Positions 6,061-14,786 of a stretch of 25,151 bases of DNA are shown one piece after another. Both the position numbers and the translations under genes were made by a program. Numbering within the stretch: position 1 is the stretch's first letter; every line of letters starts with the position of its first letter. A model generated the notes under the pieces. The model did no database searches, was not told the DNA's origin, and saw nothing but the letters and a program-made list of their open reading frames with translations. The DNA lies in the IMG/VR virus record IMGVR_UViG_3300010885_033611, positions 1-25,151 of that record. One strand, given 5' to 3'. The stretch is from a virus.

Positions 6061-7458
6061 ATGTCCTACGGCGTGAACCACTACTCCTACCAGAACATCA
6101 TCGACCCCAATCGTCCCAAGCCCGTCAAGGCCCCTACGAGGGCCGCGATGACGGCCGCCCAGAAGGCCGACGCCCTCGCCCGAATCATGGCACTGGCCGA
6201 GGAGCTCGCCGCCGAGGATGCGAAGGAGGCCGCCCGCGTTGAGGCGTCCAAGAACTCAGTTGAGAAGCGAGAGGCCGCGAGGGCGAGAAACGAGAAGTAC
6301 CAAGCGAAGCTCGAGGCCGACCCCGCACTGGCCGAGGCCCGAAGGCAAAACAAGGCGAACTCCAAGAAGGCGGCCAAGGAACGCGCGAAACAGGCCCAAG
6401 AAGGCGGGGGCTCCTTTGCTCCGCGCCCGATACCCAACCCGCACCGGCCCCCCACCATGCCGACCGCGAAGGACCTCTCGGAGGAGGCGCGTCGAATCGA
6501 GGAGAAGAACGCCGCCGCGAAGGTGCGACTCGAGGAGACCTTGGCGAAGCTCGCCGAACGCAGGGCGAACAAGGCGGAGCAAAGTCGGATCCGAGATGCG
6601 AAGCGGAAGGAGGCCCGTCACGCCGCGAAGGCCCTCCGCCTCGAGGAGGAGGCGAAGGCCGTCGAGGCCGAGCTGCAAGTGTTGATCGTGACCGAGGCCG
6701 ACCTCGTCGCCTTCCAGGCCTACATGACTCGCTCCCAGTCGAACCGGGAACGCTACTACTACCTCATCGGCAAGCCCCTAGACGACGCCGAGGAGCTCCA
6801 GAAGGAGAGGACCGTCAAGGCCCGCCTCGTTGCCAAGATCCGCGCCAACCCGAAGTTCCTCGACAGTTGGAAGTCGCACCGCGACGCAGGGTTCGCCGAC
6901 TACGCCGACAAGCTCGCCGTCCGAGCTGCGAACCAGAAGGCCCGCCGCAAGGCCGACGCCGAGAAGCGGGAGGCGGAGCTCGTTCGCCAGGGCGTCGAGA
7001 TAGACGCACAGCTCCACGCCATCGCCGACACCCCCGAGAAGCGGGTCCTCCTCGAGCGATACCTCCGCCACTCGGTCCGGTTGAACAACAAGGAGCGGCG
7101 GAAGGACAACTACGCAGAACTCGAGGGGCGGCGGCTCGAGGTCGCAGTCGTCAAGTTGAAGGACCGCCTCCTTCGCCGTCTGCGGGTCGAACCGACCTAC
7201 CTCCACGACTGGGACGAGCGGGTCCGAGTGACGAAGGCCAAGTACGAGGCGCAACTGCTCGCCAACGTGAAGAAGGACCCGGAGAGGTACGCCGACTACC
7301 GAGCGAGGAACAATCTCTCCAAGAAGGCCGCTCGAGCTCGCAAGAACGCAGAGAAGGCCGCGGCCGCCCCCACGGTCGAAACGGAGTCCCAGTTGTTCGA
7401 TCGTTTGATGACGATCTACAACGAGGCCCGCGTCGAAGCGGAACGGAGGGCCAAGTGA
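6061..7458 (+). CDS. Large charged coiled-coil repeat protein (465 residues)
   Basis: This is an Ala/Lys/Glu/Arg-rich helical protein with no family recognised. Residues 30-115 and 140-210 look like coiled coil, separated by a Pro-rich break (PRPIPNPHRPPTMP, 121-134). Residues about 200-305 and 310-420 look like a diverged tandem duplication: both run from a helix with E-L-x spacing to a conserved (K/R)FLDSW or TYLHDW segment, with a basic Arg/Lys-rich patch after it. A second repeat, K-Y-x-A-x-L followed by D-P, an Arg/Asn-rich stretch and SKKAA, occurs near 79-105 and again near 394-424. The many basic patches suggest DNA or RNA binding. The stop overlaps the next ATG (TGATG), coupling it to the nuclease-like protein. 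Confidence 0.75.
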   Translation: MSYGVNHYSYQNIIDPNRPKPVKAPTRAAMTAAQKADALARIMALAEELAAEDAKEAARVEASKNSVEKREAARARNEKYQAKLEADPALAEARRQNKANSKKAAKERAKQAQEGGGSFAPRPIPNPHRPPTMPTAKDLSEEARRIEEKNAAAKVRLEETLAKLAERRANKAEQSRIRDAKRKEARHAAKALRLEEEAKAVEAELQVLIVTEADLVAFQAYMTRSQSNRERYYYLIGKPLDDAEELQKERTVKARLVAKIRANPKFLDSWKSHRDAGFADYADKLAVRAANQKARRKADAEKREAELVRQGVEIDAQLHAIADTPEKRVLLERYLRHSVRLNNKERRKDNYAELEGRRLEVAVVKLKDRLLRRLRVEPTYLHDWDERVRVTKAKYEAQLLANVKKDPERYADYRARNNLSKKAARARKNAEKAAAAPTVETESQLFDRLMTIYNEARVEAERRAK

Positions 7459-8012
7459 TGTTCGACCCCCACGACCCGAAACACAATGTCTTCGCGACCC
7501 GCGCCACTCGGCCAAGTCGCACCCGCGCCGAGCGGGAGGCGGAGGCCGCTCGAGGCAAGGCCAACGAGAGGTTCATCGCCGCGCAGCTCGCGGACTACGC
7601 GACCGAGAAGTCGGGGGTCCCCGTCGTCTACCAGGAGAACCCCGACCCGTTCGCGCCGATCGACGGTTGGTTGTTCTGGAAGGGCCACCGGTGTCGCCTC
7701 CTCGAGGCCAAGGCCCGCACCCCCATGCGGGTCCCCGACGGGTTCCACCGCGTCGAGGTTCGCAAGATGACCGCCCTCCAACGAGGCTCGTTGCAACAGG
7801 GGATCCCGGCCCTCCTCGCGTTCGGGTTCGAGGCCCGTATCGAGGTCCTTCGCGTCGACGCCACCTCGGAGGCGTGGATCGCGGAGCTCGGCCGCGCCCA
7901 GTTGTCGGAGGGCGACGAGGCCTACCTAGTCCCCTTCGACGCCTGGACAACTATCGAGCGCAAAGGTTGGGTGACCGACCCCAACCCCCACGCCTACTCG
8001 TCGCCGCCGTAG
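7458..8012 (+). CDS. Probable PD-(D/E)XK nuclease
   Basis: The 184-residue protein has the core of a PD-(D/E)XK nuclease. A basic N-terminal helix carries ERFIAAQLADYA (E37), followed by NPDPFAPIDGWLFWKG with D69, then RLLEAKAR with E83 and K85. After the core comes KMTALQRGSLQQGIPALLAF (103-122), a K/Q-containing helix and strand typical of this fold. I do not recognise the subfamily; Hjc-like or VRR-NUC-like enzymes are candidates. ATG 7458 overlaps the previous stop (TGATG). It is the last gene of the plus operon, and its final 19 bases overlap the end of the minus-strand membrane protein gene. Confidence 0.7.
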   Translation: MFDPHDPKHNVFATRATRPSRTRAEREAEAARGKANERFIAAQLADYATEKSGVPVVYQENPDPFAPIDGWLFWKGHRCRLLEAKARTPMRVPDGFHRVEVRKMTALQRGSLQQGIPALLAFGFEARIEVLRVDATSEAWIAELGRAQLSEGDEAYLVPFDAWTTIERKGWVTDPNPHAYSSPP

Positions 8013-8302
8013 ACGACCCGCTCGATGGAGCGGAGGCGGGCGTCGAGGCCGCGGACGTCGTTGGAGAGGGTTTGGAACTGGGAGGCCGTGGGTTGGGCGG
8101 CGACCTGTTGCTGAAGTAGGCGAACGTCGGCCCGCATAGCGACCCACTCGGCCTTCGCGCCCTGGTAGAGCATCCCAAGGAGGCCCAAGATCAACGCCGC
8201 GAGGATCGAGGTCACCGCCCAGACCACCTTCCAGAGGGTTGGGAGGCTAACCGATGTCCGCGAGACGAGGGCCTCGATTGACCCGGTGGGCGGGTTACCC
8301 AT
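7994..8302 (-). CDS. Membrane protein of the lysis module (holin accessory or spanin-like)
   Basis: The 102-residue protein has one membrane helix at 24-46 (LWKVVWAVTSILAALILGLLGML), followed by a coiled-coil-like tail (MRADVRLLQQQVAAQ, then FQTLSNDVRGLDARLRSIERVV). A membrane helix with a long helical tail is seen in inner-membrane spanins and in holin-associated proteins, but no sequence family was identified. ATG 8302 overlaps the stop of the holin candidate (ATGGGTAA). It is the last gene of the late operon and runs into the converging plus operon. Confidence 0.6.
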   Translation of the reverse strand: MGNPPTGSIEALVSRTSVSLPTLWKVVWAVTSILAALILGLLGMLYQGAKAEWVAMRADVRLLQQQVAAQPTASQFQTLSNDVRGLDARLRSIERVVYGGDE

Positions 8303-8540
8303 CGGAACGGCCCGCCTTCGCGGCGTCGGCGTCGAGAGCTCGTTCAACCGCGTTCTTCCGTTCGACGTTCCCTGCGAGGAGGCCGGAGACGACCGACCCC
8401 AGTCCGATCCACATCGCGACAGGGACGGCCGCGAGGCCACCGGTTGCGGCGACGGCGACGACTGGGATCAAGGCCCCGATGATCGCGCCGAGGGCGAGGC
8501 CTCCGTTGATCCGACCTTTCGAGTGGGTAAACTTGACCAT
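8295..8540 (-). CDS. Holin candidate (81 residues, two membrane helices)
   Basis: This is a small protein with two Gly/Ala-rich hydrophobic segments, residues 13-33 (GGLALGAIIGALIPVVAVAA) and 36-57 (LAAVPVAMWIGLGSVVSGLL). It has a basic N-terminus (MVKFTHSKGR) and a charged C-terminus. Size, layout and position directly after the endolysin fit a class II holin, which would form membrane holes to release the endolysin. AGGA lies about 7 bases before ATG 8540. A structural membrane protein is the alternative. Confidence 0.6.
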   Translation of the reverse strand: MVKFTHSKGRINGGLALGAIIGALIPVVAVAATGGLAAVPVAMWIGLGSVVSGLLAGNVERKNAVERALDADAAKAGRSDG

Positions 8541-8548
8541 GGGGGATC

Positions 8549-9127
8549 CTACGAGTTGGGGAGGGTCCTACCTACGAACTCGGGGTCGAACCAACCGACC
8601 GTCCGAACGATGTCCGTAGAGTAGCTCCACTTGTGGAGTTTGGAGTAGACGCCGTCGCCTTCGCGAGAGCCCGCCCCGTTGGTGTTGCCCTCTACGGTGT
8701 GAAACCCCTCGGCGTCAACGGCGACGACGATTCCGGTGTGACCCTGTACCCAGGTTCCCTTGCGGGCGGAGACCGCTCCCGCTCCATCCTTGGCCCGTAC
8801 CCAGATCATGCCGGGACGGACCTTGGTCTGGAAGTCGCCCTTCTCGGGGGTCGTGAACCCCTCGGGGAGCATCCTCCGCGTTCCCTTGTGCCACTGGGTA
8901 ATCGCCGACCCGCTACACCACAGGGGCGCGACGGTGAGGCCCTTAGCCTCCTTGACGCAGTAGGCGACGAACGCCGCACACCATGGCGACCCCGGCGAGA
9001 GGCCGACCGTCTTCTGGTACCTCTCGACGTCGGGGCCTCGGTTCATCCCCCCGACCTCGCGGACTCGTTTCGCGTCCTCGGCCTTTGCGACCTCGATCAA
9101 CTTCTCGGCGGGGGTCTGTTCGGTCAT
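8549..9127 (-). CDS. CHAP/NlpC-P60-type endolysin
   Basis: The 192-residue protein has the cysteine-peptidase layout. GSPWCAAFVAYCVKEA carries the likely catalytic C50, VQGHTGIVVAVD carries H130, and TVEGNTNG gives the third residue (E146 or N148). This is the pattern of CHAP or related amidase/endopeptidase domains, which cut peptidoglycan peptides or the glycan-peptide bond. There is no signal peptide, so export would need a holin, and a holin candidate follows 8 bases downstream. No separate cell-wall-binding domain is seen. ATG 9127 is preferred; the upstream frame is Pro/Arg shadow. A tail-associated hydrolase is less likely given the neighbours. Confidence 0.8.
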   Translation of the reverse strand: MTEQTPAEKLIEVAKAEDAKRVREVGGMNRGPDVERYQKTVGLSPGSPWCAAFVAYCVKEAKGLTVAPLWCSGSAITQWHKGTRRMLPEGFTTPEKGDFQTKVRPGMIWVRAKDGAGAVSARKGTWVQGHTGIVVAVDAEGFHTVEGNTNGAGSREGDGVYSKLHKWSYSTDIVRTVGWFDPEFVGRTLPNS

Positions 9128-9128
9128 C

Positions 9129-9515
9129 CTATCCTCGCTTGGAACGGCCCTTGGAGGCCTTGGTAGCGGACTTGAGGGCCGCAGGTGCGGGAACCTCGAC
9201 GGCGGCCTTCTTCGGGGCCTTCTTGGGGGCCGCCTTGGGGGTCTCGGGGAGCGGGTCAATGCGGAGGCCCTCGGTCGGGCGGGACTTGTCGAGCTTCACC
9301 GAGGCCTTCATCTTCGGGGTTGGCGACGCGCCCCGCTTGCGAAGGACGACGCAGACCTCCTCGAGGACGGCGAGGAGCTGCGACTCGTCCCAGAACGAGG
9401 TCCCGACGGAGACAGTGTGGGAGTTGATGTCTCGGAGGAGGAACCCATCGCGGGTAGCCTCCACCTTGGAGTCGACGAGGGCGCGAAAGACGGAGGCGGC
9501 GGAGATGATCGACAC
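9129..9515 (-). CDS. Hypothetical protein with Lys/Ala/Pro-rich tail (128 residues)
   Basis: The first 80 residues look folded (FRALVDSKVEATRDGFLLRD, then TSFWDESQLLAVLEEVCVVL). From about residue 90 the protein turns into a low-complexity basic tail with repeats of KAAPKKAPKKAA type and KASKGRSKRG at the end. The frame can begin at TTG 9527, but GTG 9515 has TTGGAG 6 bases upstream and is preferred. No family is recognised. It lies between tail genes and the endolysin, so it may be a minor tail or lysis-related protein. The basic tail might bind DNA or the cell envelope. Confidence 0.6.
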   Translation of the reverse strand: MSIISAASVFRALVDSKVEATRDGFLLRDINSHTVSVGTSFWDESQLLAVLEEVCVVLRKRGASPTPKMKASVKLDKSRPTEGLRIDPLPETPKAAPKKAPKKAAVEVPAPAALKSATKASKGRSKRG

Positions 9516-9543
9516 TGGGAGCTCCAAGCGGAGGGTGAGGGGA

Positions 9544-10014
9544 CTAGGGGAGGTCGATTTCGAGGAGGCGGGTCTCGTAGACCGAGAGGCCGTAGACGTT
9601 GACGTAGGGTTGACCCGCGGTTTTCGTGATCGTGATCTGGTAGGAGACGTAGGCGTTTCCGAGCAACGTCGTCGAGAGGACCGTAGACTTCGCCTCGGCG
9701 GTCGTTCCGTACACTTGAGACGCCGACCATCCCCCCGTTAGGGCGACAGTGACCGTCCCCTTCTCGGCGTACCCCACGATCTGGAACTTCGCCGTGATGA
9801 TGTCGGATAGGGCCGCTTGCCCGCGGTAGACGATGACCGCGCCGGCGTCAGTCGTCGAGTAGTTGGGAACCGATACCAGGAGACGGCGGGAGGTCGCGTA
9901 GACGAAGCGGTCTCGACGAAGAAACCCGTCCATCGTTCCCCCGCGGATCACGTCGGGGAAGGTCTGCAAGCTAGGTGCGCCGGGGTCGTTGACTGGAATG
10001 GTGAACGAAGACAT
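9544..10014 (-). CDS. Small beta-rich tail-associated protein (156 residues)
   Basis: This is a Thr/Ser/Tyr/Val-rich protein with alternating strands (RRLLVSVPNY, GAVIVYRG, GTVTVALTGG, YVSYQITITKT, YVNVYGLSVYETRLLEIDLP). It resembles small tail-tip or fibre-type beta proteins. Its ATG overlaps the stop of the larger tail gene upstream (TAATG), so the two are coupled. No specific family is recognised. A minor tail or receptor-binding subunit is the best guess from composition and position. Confidence 0.65.
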   Translation of the reverse strand: MSSFTIPVNDPGAPSLQTFPDVIRGGTMDGFLRRDRFVYATSRRLLVSVPNYSTTDAGAVIVYRGQAALSDIITAKFQIVGYAEKGTVTVALTGGWSASQVYGTTAEAKSTVLSTTLLGNAYVSYQITITKTAGQPYVNVYGLSVYETRLLEIDLP

Positions 10015-11420
10015 TAGATCAACCTCGCGGAGTAGGCGATGACCCAGTGGGCGATACCGAACTCGATCCGGATGGTGTAAACTCCCGCGCCGCCCAAACC
10101 CACCGAGTCGAAGGAGAACTCGGGGAACTCGAAGACGACCTGGGTCCCCTTCTGGATGTCAGACTGCGGGAGGGCGTCGCGCATCCCCCACTCGAGCTCG
10201 GCCGCAAACACTCCGATCAAGGCCCGCGACTGGTTGACCGTCGGGGTGAGGGAGTAGGAGGGCGTAAACCCCGGAGACCGGAACGGCTCGACGATCTGGC
10301 CGCCGAAGATAGACGCGCCCGTCGAGTCGAGGATGTCGTAGCGGATAACCGCGCTCGTCGCGTTGACGTTGAGAGGGAAGACCGTCATCGCGATCTGTAC
10401 CCGTCCGGTGACGTCAGTTTGGACGCAGAAGGTCGATGTCAAGGCGTCGGGCGCGGCGGTGACAACTCGGCCCAACTTGTAGGGGTCGCACTGGTTGTTT
10501 GCGAGCTCGGGGCGGAAGGTCGGGATCGCTTGCGACTGGGCGGAGTTGACCGACGACAACGCGAGGGCGTGGTAGTGGTTGAACTGGTCGGGCGGCGTGT
10601 AGTCTTCCGCCTCGATGACGACGTAGGAGATGGAGTAGAGCCGCGGGGCTCCGAGCTCCCAGACCCTCGCCGAGGAGGCGTCCTTGTCGTTTTGTGTGTA
10701 GACGGTCATCGGGACCGGGTAGATCGCGTTGGCGGGGAAGATGACCCCGTTCGCCGAGTCCGCGGGGTGCGGGTCCTTGCGGACGAACCCCAACTGCCAT
10801 TCCAGATCGATGTCTGGGTTCGCCGCCTGGATAACGAAGGCGTTGTCCTCCCAGACCAACAACTCGTACTTCTCGCCCGTCGTGATTGGGTAGGCCCCCG
10901 CACCCCCGACTTGAAGGAGGCCGATTGTGTTCCCGGATAGGTAGTTGACGTCGACGAGGCCGAGGTCGAAGACCTTGTCGGATTGGAACCCGATGAAGAA
11001 CGCCTGGTAGCCCGAGTACCCCCCGGAGTAGGCGGTGAACTCGATCGTCAACGGGGTCCCGCCAAGGTTCGCGGGGGCGTCGACGGTCACCGTCCGGTTG
11101 TTCGAGAGGGATTGAATGTAGAAGACCCCAATCCGGTCCTCGGCGGACTCGTGGGCGTTGACGGTGTCGTATTGGATGCGGAAGTTGATCCTCGAGGCGT
11201 TCGCCCCGCAGTTGACCCAGACCACAGTCCCCGCGGGCTCGTGGTAGGAGGCCCACCGAGGGGGCTTGTCGCGCCGCCACGGTATCGAGGCCCCCCGAGT
11301 GAGCTCCGAGGGGTAGGATCGGGCGTTCTGCGTCAACCCCTGCGCGAGGAACGCCGAGTAGGGTTGGTAGATCGTCCCAGTGTCGCCGGAGTTGTAGTCG
11401 TCGATCTTCTTCCACGCCAT
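10014..11420 (-). CDS. Large beta-rich tail protein, possible receptor-binding protein (468 residues)
   Basis: This 468-residue protein is rich in Thr, Val, Tyr, Asn and Gly with many short strands (RINFRIQYD, RTVTVDAPANLGGTPLTIEF, YELLVWEDNAFVIQ, ISYVVIEAEDY). It shows no helical scaffold or membrane segment. It follows the hub gene in tail order, where distal tail, adhesin or fibre proteins lie. I do not recognise a family. ATG 11420 is chosen because MAWKKIDDYNSGD reads naturally and the 17 codons upstream fall inside the neighbouring gene. Confidence 0.7.
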   Translation of the reverse strand: MAWKKIDDYNSGDTGTIYQPYSAFLAQGLTQNARSYPSELTRGASIPWRRDKPPRWASYHEPAGTVVWVNCGANASRINFRIQYDTVNAHESAEDRIGVFYIQSLSNNRTVTVDAPANLGGTPLTIEFTAYSGGYSGYQAFFIGFQSDKVFDLGLVDVNYLSGNTIGLLQVGGAGAYPITTGEKYELLVWEDNAFVIQAANPDIDLEWQLGFVRKDPHPADSANGVIFPANAIYPVPMTVYTQNDKDASSARVWELGAPRLYSISYVVIEAEDYTPPDQFNHYHALALSSVNSAQSQAIPTFRPELANNQCDPYKLGRVVTAAPDALTSTFCVQTDVTGRVQIAMTVFPLNVNATSAVIRYDILDSTGASIFGGQIVEPFRSPGFTPSYSLTPTVNQSRALIGVFAAELEWGMRDALPQSDIQKGTQVVFEFPEFSFDSVGLGGAGVYTIRIEFGIAHWVIAYSARLI

Positions 11421-11421
11421 G

Positions 11422-13932
11422 TTAGACCATCCAAGGGTAGGAGAGATCGAAGTCGTTGATAACGCTACCACCGTAATCTGCTTGGAAGGCGTCCCACATG
11501 GCCGTCAACCCTTCGGGGGACTTGATCCAAACGGTCGTTCCGTCTGCGATGACGATCACGTCGCCGGGAATCGCCCCCGCAAAATGAGGGTCGCCGAAGA
11601 TCAAGTAGTTGTTGGCGACGTCGACGTCCGCAAGCTCGTTTGTCAACGAGTAGGGGGTTCCGTACTGGTCGAGGAGCTGCAACGGAAGCTTTTCGGGTGC
11701 GAACTTGACTCGAGTTTGCAAGAACGAGGCGGCGTCGGATGTCGGAGCTCCTGGGCGAGCGAGAGCGGGCGTCGGAGTGTAGGCGTTCGCCTCGATCCTG
11801 ATCGTGAAGTCGTCGATTACCTCGAGGACGCGCCCAGACGAGGAGACAAGCGAGATCCGGTTGCCCGCGGTGAGGTACCCGTAGAGGAACAACGTGTAGG
11901 TCGTTGTCGGGGTCTTCCACGACCTCGCGGCCTTGAGGACGTACCCAGTCGCGTTGAGGACCCCCATGGTCCCTTGCGCCGAGGGGACGTAGTCGGAGGA
12001 GAAGGCGATGAACTCGCCCACCTCGAGGTCGTAGACGTCGTCGCGGTAGGTGACCTCCACGATCGCGGCCGCCTTCGAGAACCGGGTCACAAGGTTGACC
12101 GCGTCCCGCATAGCCTGGGAGTTGGCGAGCTCCGTTGTCGACCCGTAGGGAACGACGAAGTTCCCCAGTTGGACCGTCTTCCCCGACGAGGTCAACAGGG
12201 CGTCCGCGTTGGAGACGCGGTACTTCTCGCGGGTTATGTCCTTGTCGAGGATCGACTTCGCCCAGTCGATCTCGCAGGTTTGGATCGAGTTGTTCCGGTC
12301 GAAGTTGAGGGAGATCTGCGGTTCTGCGAGGCCCTGGTCGTCAATCTCGGTAGGCCATACTCCGGGGGTTACCCAACGGTTGAACCGCAACCGGCCGCGG
12401 TCGTAGACCATGTAGGCCCCTGTCCGCTTCAAGACCCAATCGAGGACGTCGCCGACCGTCTTCGCGGCGGCGTGTTTGTAGGGCCACGGCTTGTAATCGC
12501 TATCGAGGATCGGAAGGGCCGCGTTGATGTCATCCCCGAGGACCTCGTTCAACTCCCCGAGGTCGACAATGTCCGCGATGTTATCCCACCCGAACGGCAA
12601 CCAAGCGGACATCCCCGCCGACCGAACGCCCTCCGCTCCCGTCGTGTCGGCGTTGAAGGTCCCGAATAGCAGGTCGATCACGGCGTTCGTTGCGAAGTAC
12701 CCACTGTTCCCCACGAAGGAGGTCTCGGCGAACCACTCGAGGACGTTTCGGCCGTCGCCGCGGTACTCGTTGAGGAACGACCCGTTGGGGGGCGTGCCCG
12801 ACCCTTGGCCGATTCCAACGTTGACCACGAGGTTCGAGCCGATGTTGTTCGCGTAGACGCCGTCGTGGAAGAAGATCGGGACGTTGAGGTTGTAATCCCG
12901 CTCGGGGGTCTCGGGGTTGTAGTCCGAGTCGCCGGAGGCTTGTAGGGTGTAGTCCACCCCGTTCCCTTGGTCGTAGACTTGATCGACCTTGTAGAGGCCT
13001 CCCGTTGCATCCTTCCGCAGTTGAACGACCCCGACCCTCGTCTTGTAGGGTCCGTCAAGCCAGTCCCAGAGGGGGCCCGAGACGTCCGCGCGGTAGTTCG
13101 CTTGGAGCTTCACCGTTCCGCCCTGGTTCACATACTGTCGGTCGTCACTTTGCAGAGACGAGAGGAAGTAGACCGACATTGTCGCAGGTCGGAAGGGAGT
13201 GTTCCGAATCATCCCCATGATGGAGGAGCAAGTCACCTTGATCTGGTTCGACCCACCCGCCGAAGTGTCGGTCGAGACCTTGGAGACCATCCCCCGGAAG
13301 ATGACCTCCTCGTCGGCCGTCGAGCTGGCCGACAGAGGCGCGGTCGAGATCACGACTGGGAGCTGTTCGATCCCGCCCCGCGAGTATCGAGTTCCCACGT
13401 AGTCTCGAACCAAAACGATCGGGGAGCCGATGACCTGTCCGGTCCCTTGATCTTGCATCGCGATCGGGATGTTCGGGGAGTCCCAGATCCGCGTTGCGGT
13501 GAACAAAACCGCCGAGGTGATCCCAGTGACGATGAAGGTCGACCCCGAGATTCGGACGATGTCGTCTACTTGGAGGTTGGTTGTGTCGTCGCAGTAGATC
13601 GTCGCCGCCGGGTCGGGGGTGACGTAGTAGGACGTTCGGACGATCCCGTTGTTCGAGCTGTTCCGAAGGTAGTTCGACGTCCGCGAGAGCATGATGGAGA
13701 GCGTCTCGGGGAGAGACAGGACCGAGAAGGTCGTCGTCGGGTCCGAACCCATTGAACCGAAGACTGGGATCTCCGACGAGAACTGCGTACCCATGTCCGC
13801 GACCACTCCGTCGATCGTCCCCTTGGGTAGGTAGGCGAGGCCCGCCCTCGACGTGAGGGTGAGGCCGTCCGTGAGGTCGTCAAACGGACCGATCCCGTAG
13901 ATTCGAACGATTAGGACGCGGTCGGAGGCCAT
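11422..13932 (-). CDS. Large tail-tip / baseplate hub-like protein (836 residues)
   Basis: This is the longest gene of the tail module after the tape measure. It starts MASDRVLIVRIYGIG at ATG 13932, overlapping the previous stop (TAATG). It contains several beta-rich domains, among them VDDIVRISGSTFIVTGI and DVYDLEVGEFIAFSSDY, both typical of tail hub proteins that bind ring-like partners. The C-terminal part includes PGDVIVIADGTTVWIKSP. No peptidase or lysozyme motif was seen. By position it matches the tail-associated hub of siphoviruses, which closes the tube and carries adhesins. The assignment rests on order and length, not on a firm family match. Confidence 0.7.
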   Translation of the reverse strand: MASDRVLIVRIYGIGPFDDLTDGLTLTSRAGLAYLPKGTIDGVVADMGTQFSSEIPVFGSMGSDPTTTFSVLSLPETLSIMLSRTSNYLRNSSNNGIVRTSYYVTPDPAATIYCDDTTNLQVDDIVRISGSTFIVTGITSAVLFTATRIWDSPNIPIAMQDQGTGQVIGSPIVLVRDYVGTRYSRGGIEQLPVVISTAPLSASSTADEEVIFRGMVSKVSTDTSAGGSNQIKVTCSSIMGMIRNTPFRPATMSVYFLSSLQSDDRQYVNQGGTVKLQANYRADVSGPLWDWLDGPYKTRVGVVQLRKDATGGLYKVDQVYDQGNGVDYTLQASGDSDYNPETPERDYNLNVPIFFHDGVYANNIGSNLVVNVGIGQGSGTPPNGSFLNEYRGDGRNVLEWFAETSFVGNSGYFATNAVIDLLFGTFNADTTGAEGVRSAGMSAWLPFGWDNIADIVDLGELNEVLGDDINAALPILDSDYKPWPYKHAAAKTVGDVLDWVLKRTGAYMVYDRGRLRFNRWVTPGVWPTEIDDQGLAEPQISLNFDRNNSIQTCEIDWAKSILDKDITREKYRVSNADALLTSSGKTVQLGNFVVPYGSTTELANSQAMRDAVNLVTRFSKAAAIVEVTYRDDVYDLEVGEFIAFSSDYVPSAQGTMGVLNATGYVLKAARSWKTPTTTYTLFLYGYLTAGNRISLVSSSGRVLEVIDDFTIRIEANAYTPTPALARPGAPTSDAASFLQTRVKFAPEKLPLQLLDQYGTPYSLTNELADVDVANNYLIFGDPHFAGAIPGDVIVIADGTTVWIKSPEGLTAMWDAFQADYGGSVINDFDLSYPWMV

Positions 13933-14777
13933 TATGTGTTCCCCCGGAAGAACATTCCCGACGTCGACCACAGGCGGGGCTCGTCGTCCGCCTGGGCGTA
14001 GTCCGCCACCGCCGACCGCTCGGCGATAAGAGGCATACGCGCCTCGTTGTAGGTCGTCGGGGTCGTCCCTGCGGTGTCCGCCGGTTGACGGTAGAGGCGG
14101 AAGGTGACCCCAGTCGCCGCGGCCGCGAGGAGGCCCTCTAAGGTGTTGTTCGGGTCGAGAGGCTCCCGACCCGCCGCCGTGTAGTAGGGTTCGATCGAGG
14201 CATACCACCGGGTCAAGTTGGCCGCGGGGAAGATGGACGACAAGAACTCGAGGTTGGCGACCTTGCCCCAGTTGACCACGTCGGTCGAGAGGCCCGACAT
14301 CTCCGAGGAGCTCGCCGCCGCTCGTTGGGCCGTTGTCCGCCGGAGGTCACCCGCGACTCCGCAGGGTACCCAGACCCCGTCGGGGTTGAAGGCCGTCTGG
14401 GTCGTCGTAACTCCGCCCCCGATCGAGATGATGAACGAGTCGAACCCGTAGACCGCCGCGTTCTCGTCGGTCCCGAAGTCAAGGATCAACGGTCCGCCGT
14501 AGGCCGTCGCAAGCGTCCACAATAGGGGCGAAGTCGAGGGGATCGTGTTCGCGGTGAACTGGTAGGTAGCAACGGGCGCGAACCCCCCGAGAACCGCTTG
14601 GAGAGCACTACACACCCGCCCCGCGATGGAGTCCGCCGAGGCGATGTTCGAGGTCTTGTCGTCGAGGCCGAACCCGTACCCGAGGACAGGCTCCACGTCG
14701 ACGGCCGCACCTCCGCTAAGAGAGGCGGTAAACTTCGGGAGGGGGACCTCCCAGGTGATCAAGGGGAAGTTGGCCAT
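13932..14777 (-). CDS. Distal tail-like protein (281 residues)
   Basis: This gene follows the tape measure directly, the position of the distal tail protein (Dit) or equivalent in siphoviruses. The N-terminus MANFPLITWEVPLPKF and the many Thr/Ala/Gly-rich strands (PVATYQFTANTIPS, FDSFIISIGGGV) suit a structural tail protein. The C-terminus PRLWSTSGMFFRGNT overlaps the hub start. No sequence family is recognised. If it is not Dit, a minor tail protein linking tape measure and hub is the alternative. Confidence 0.6.
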   Translation of the reverse strand: MANFPLITWEVPLPKFTASLSGGAAVDVEPVLGYGFGLDDKTSNIASADSIAGRVCSALQAVLGGFAPVATYQFTANTIPSTSPLLWTLATAYGGPLILDFGTDENAAVYGFDSFIISIGGGVTTTQTAFNPDGVWVPCGVAGDLRRTTAQRAAASSSEMSGLSTDVVNWGKVANLEFLSSIFPAANLTRWYASIEPYYTAAGREPLDPNNTLEGLLAAAATGVTFRLYRQPADTAGTTPTTYNEARMPLIAERSAVADYAQADDEPRLWSTSGMFFRGNT

Positions 14778-14786
14778 TGGTTGATC

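Noticed and set aside
9516-9527. TTG start at 9527 for the basic-tail protein
   Set aside because: No ribosome binding site; GTG 9515 has TTGGAG at good distance.
11419-12669. Plus-strand frame of over 400 codons opposite the tail hub gene
   Set aside because: Asp/Arg/Val-rich shadow without motifs; the hub on the other strand fits gene order and coupling.
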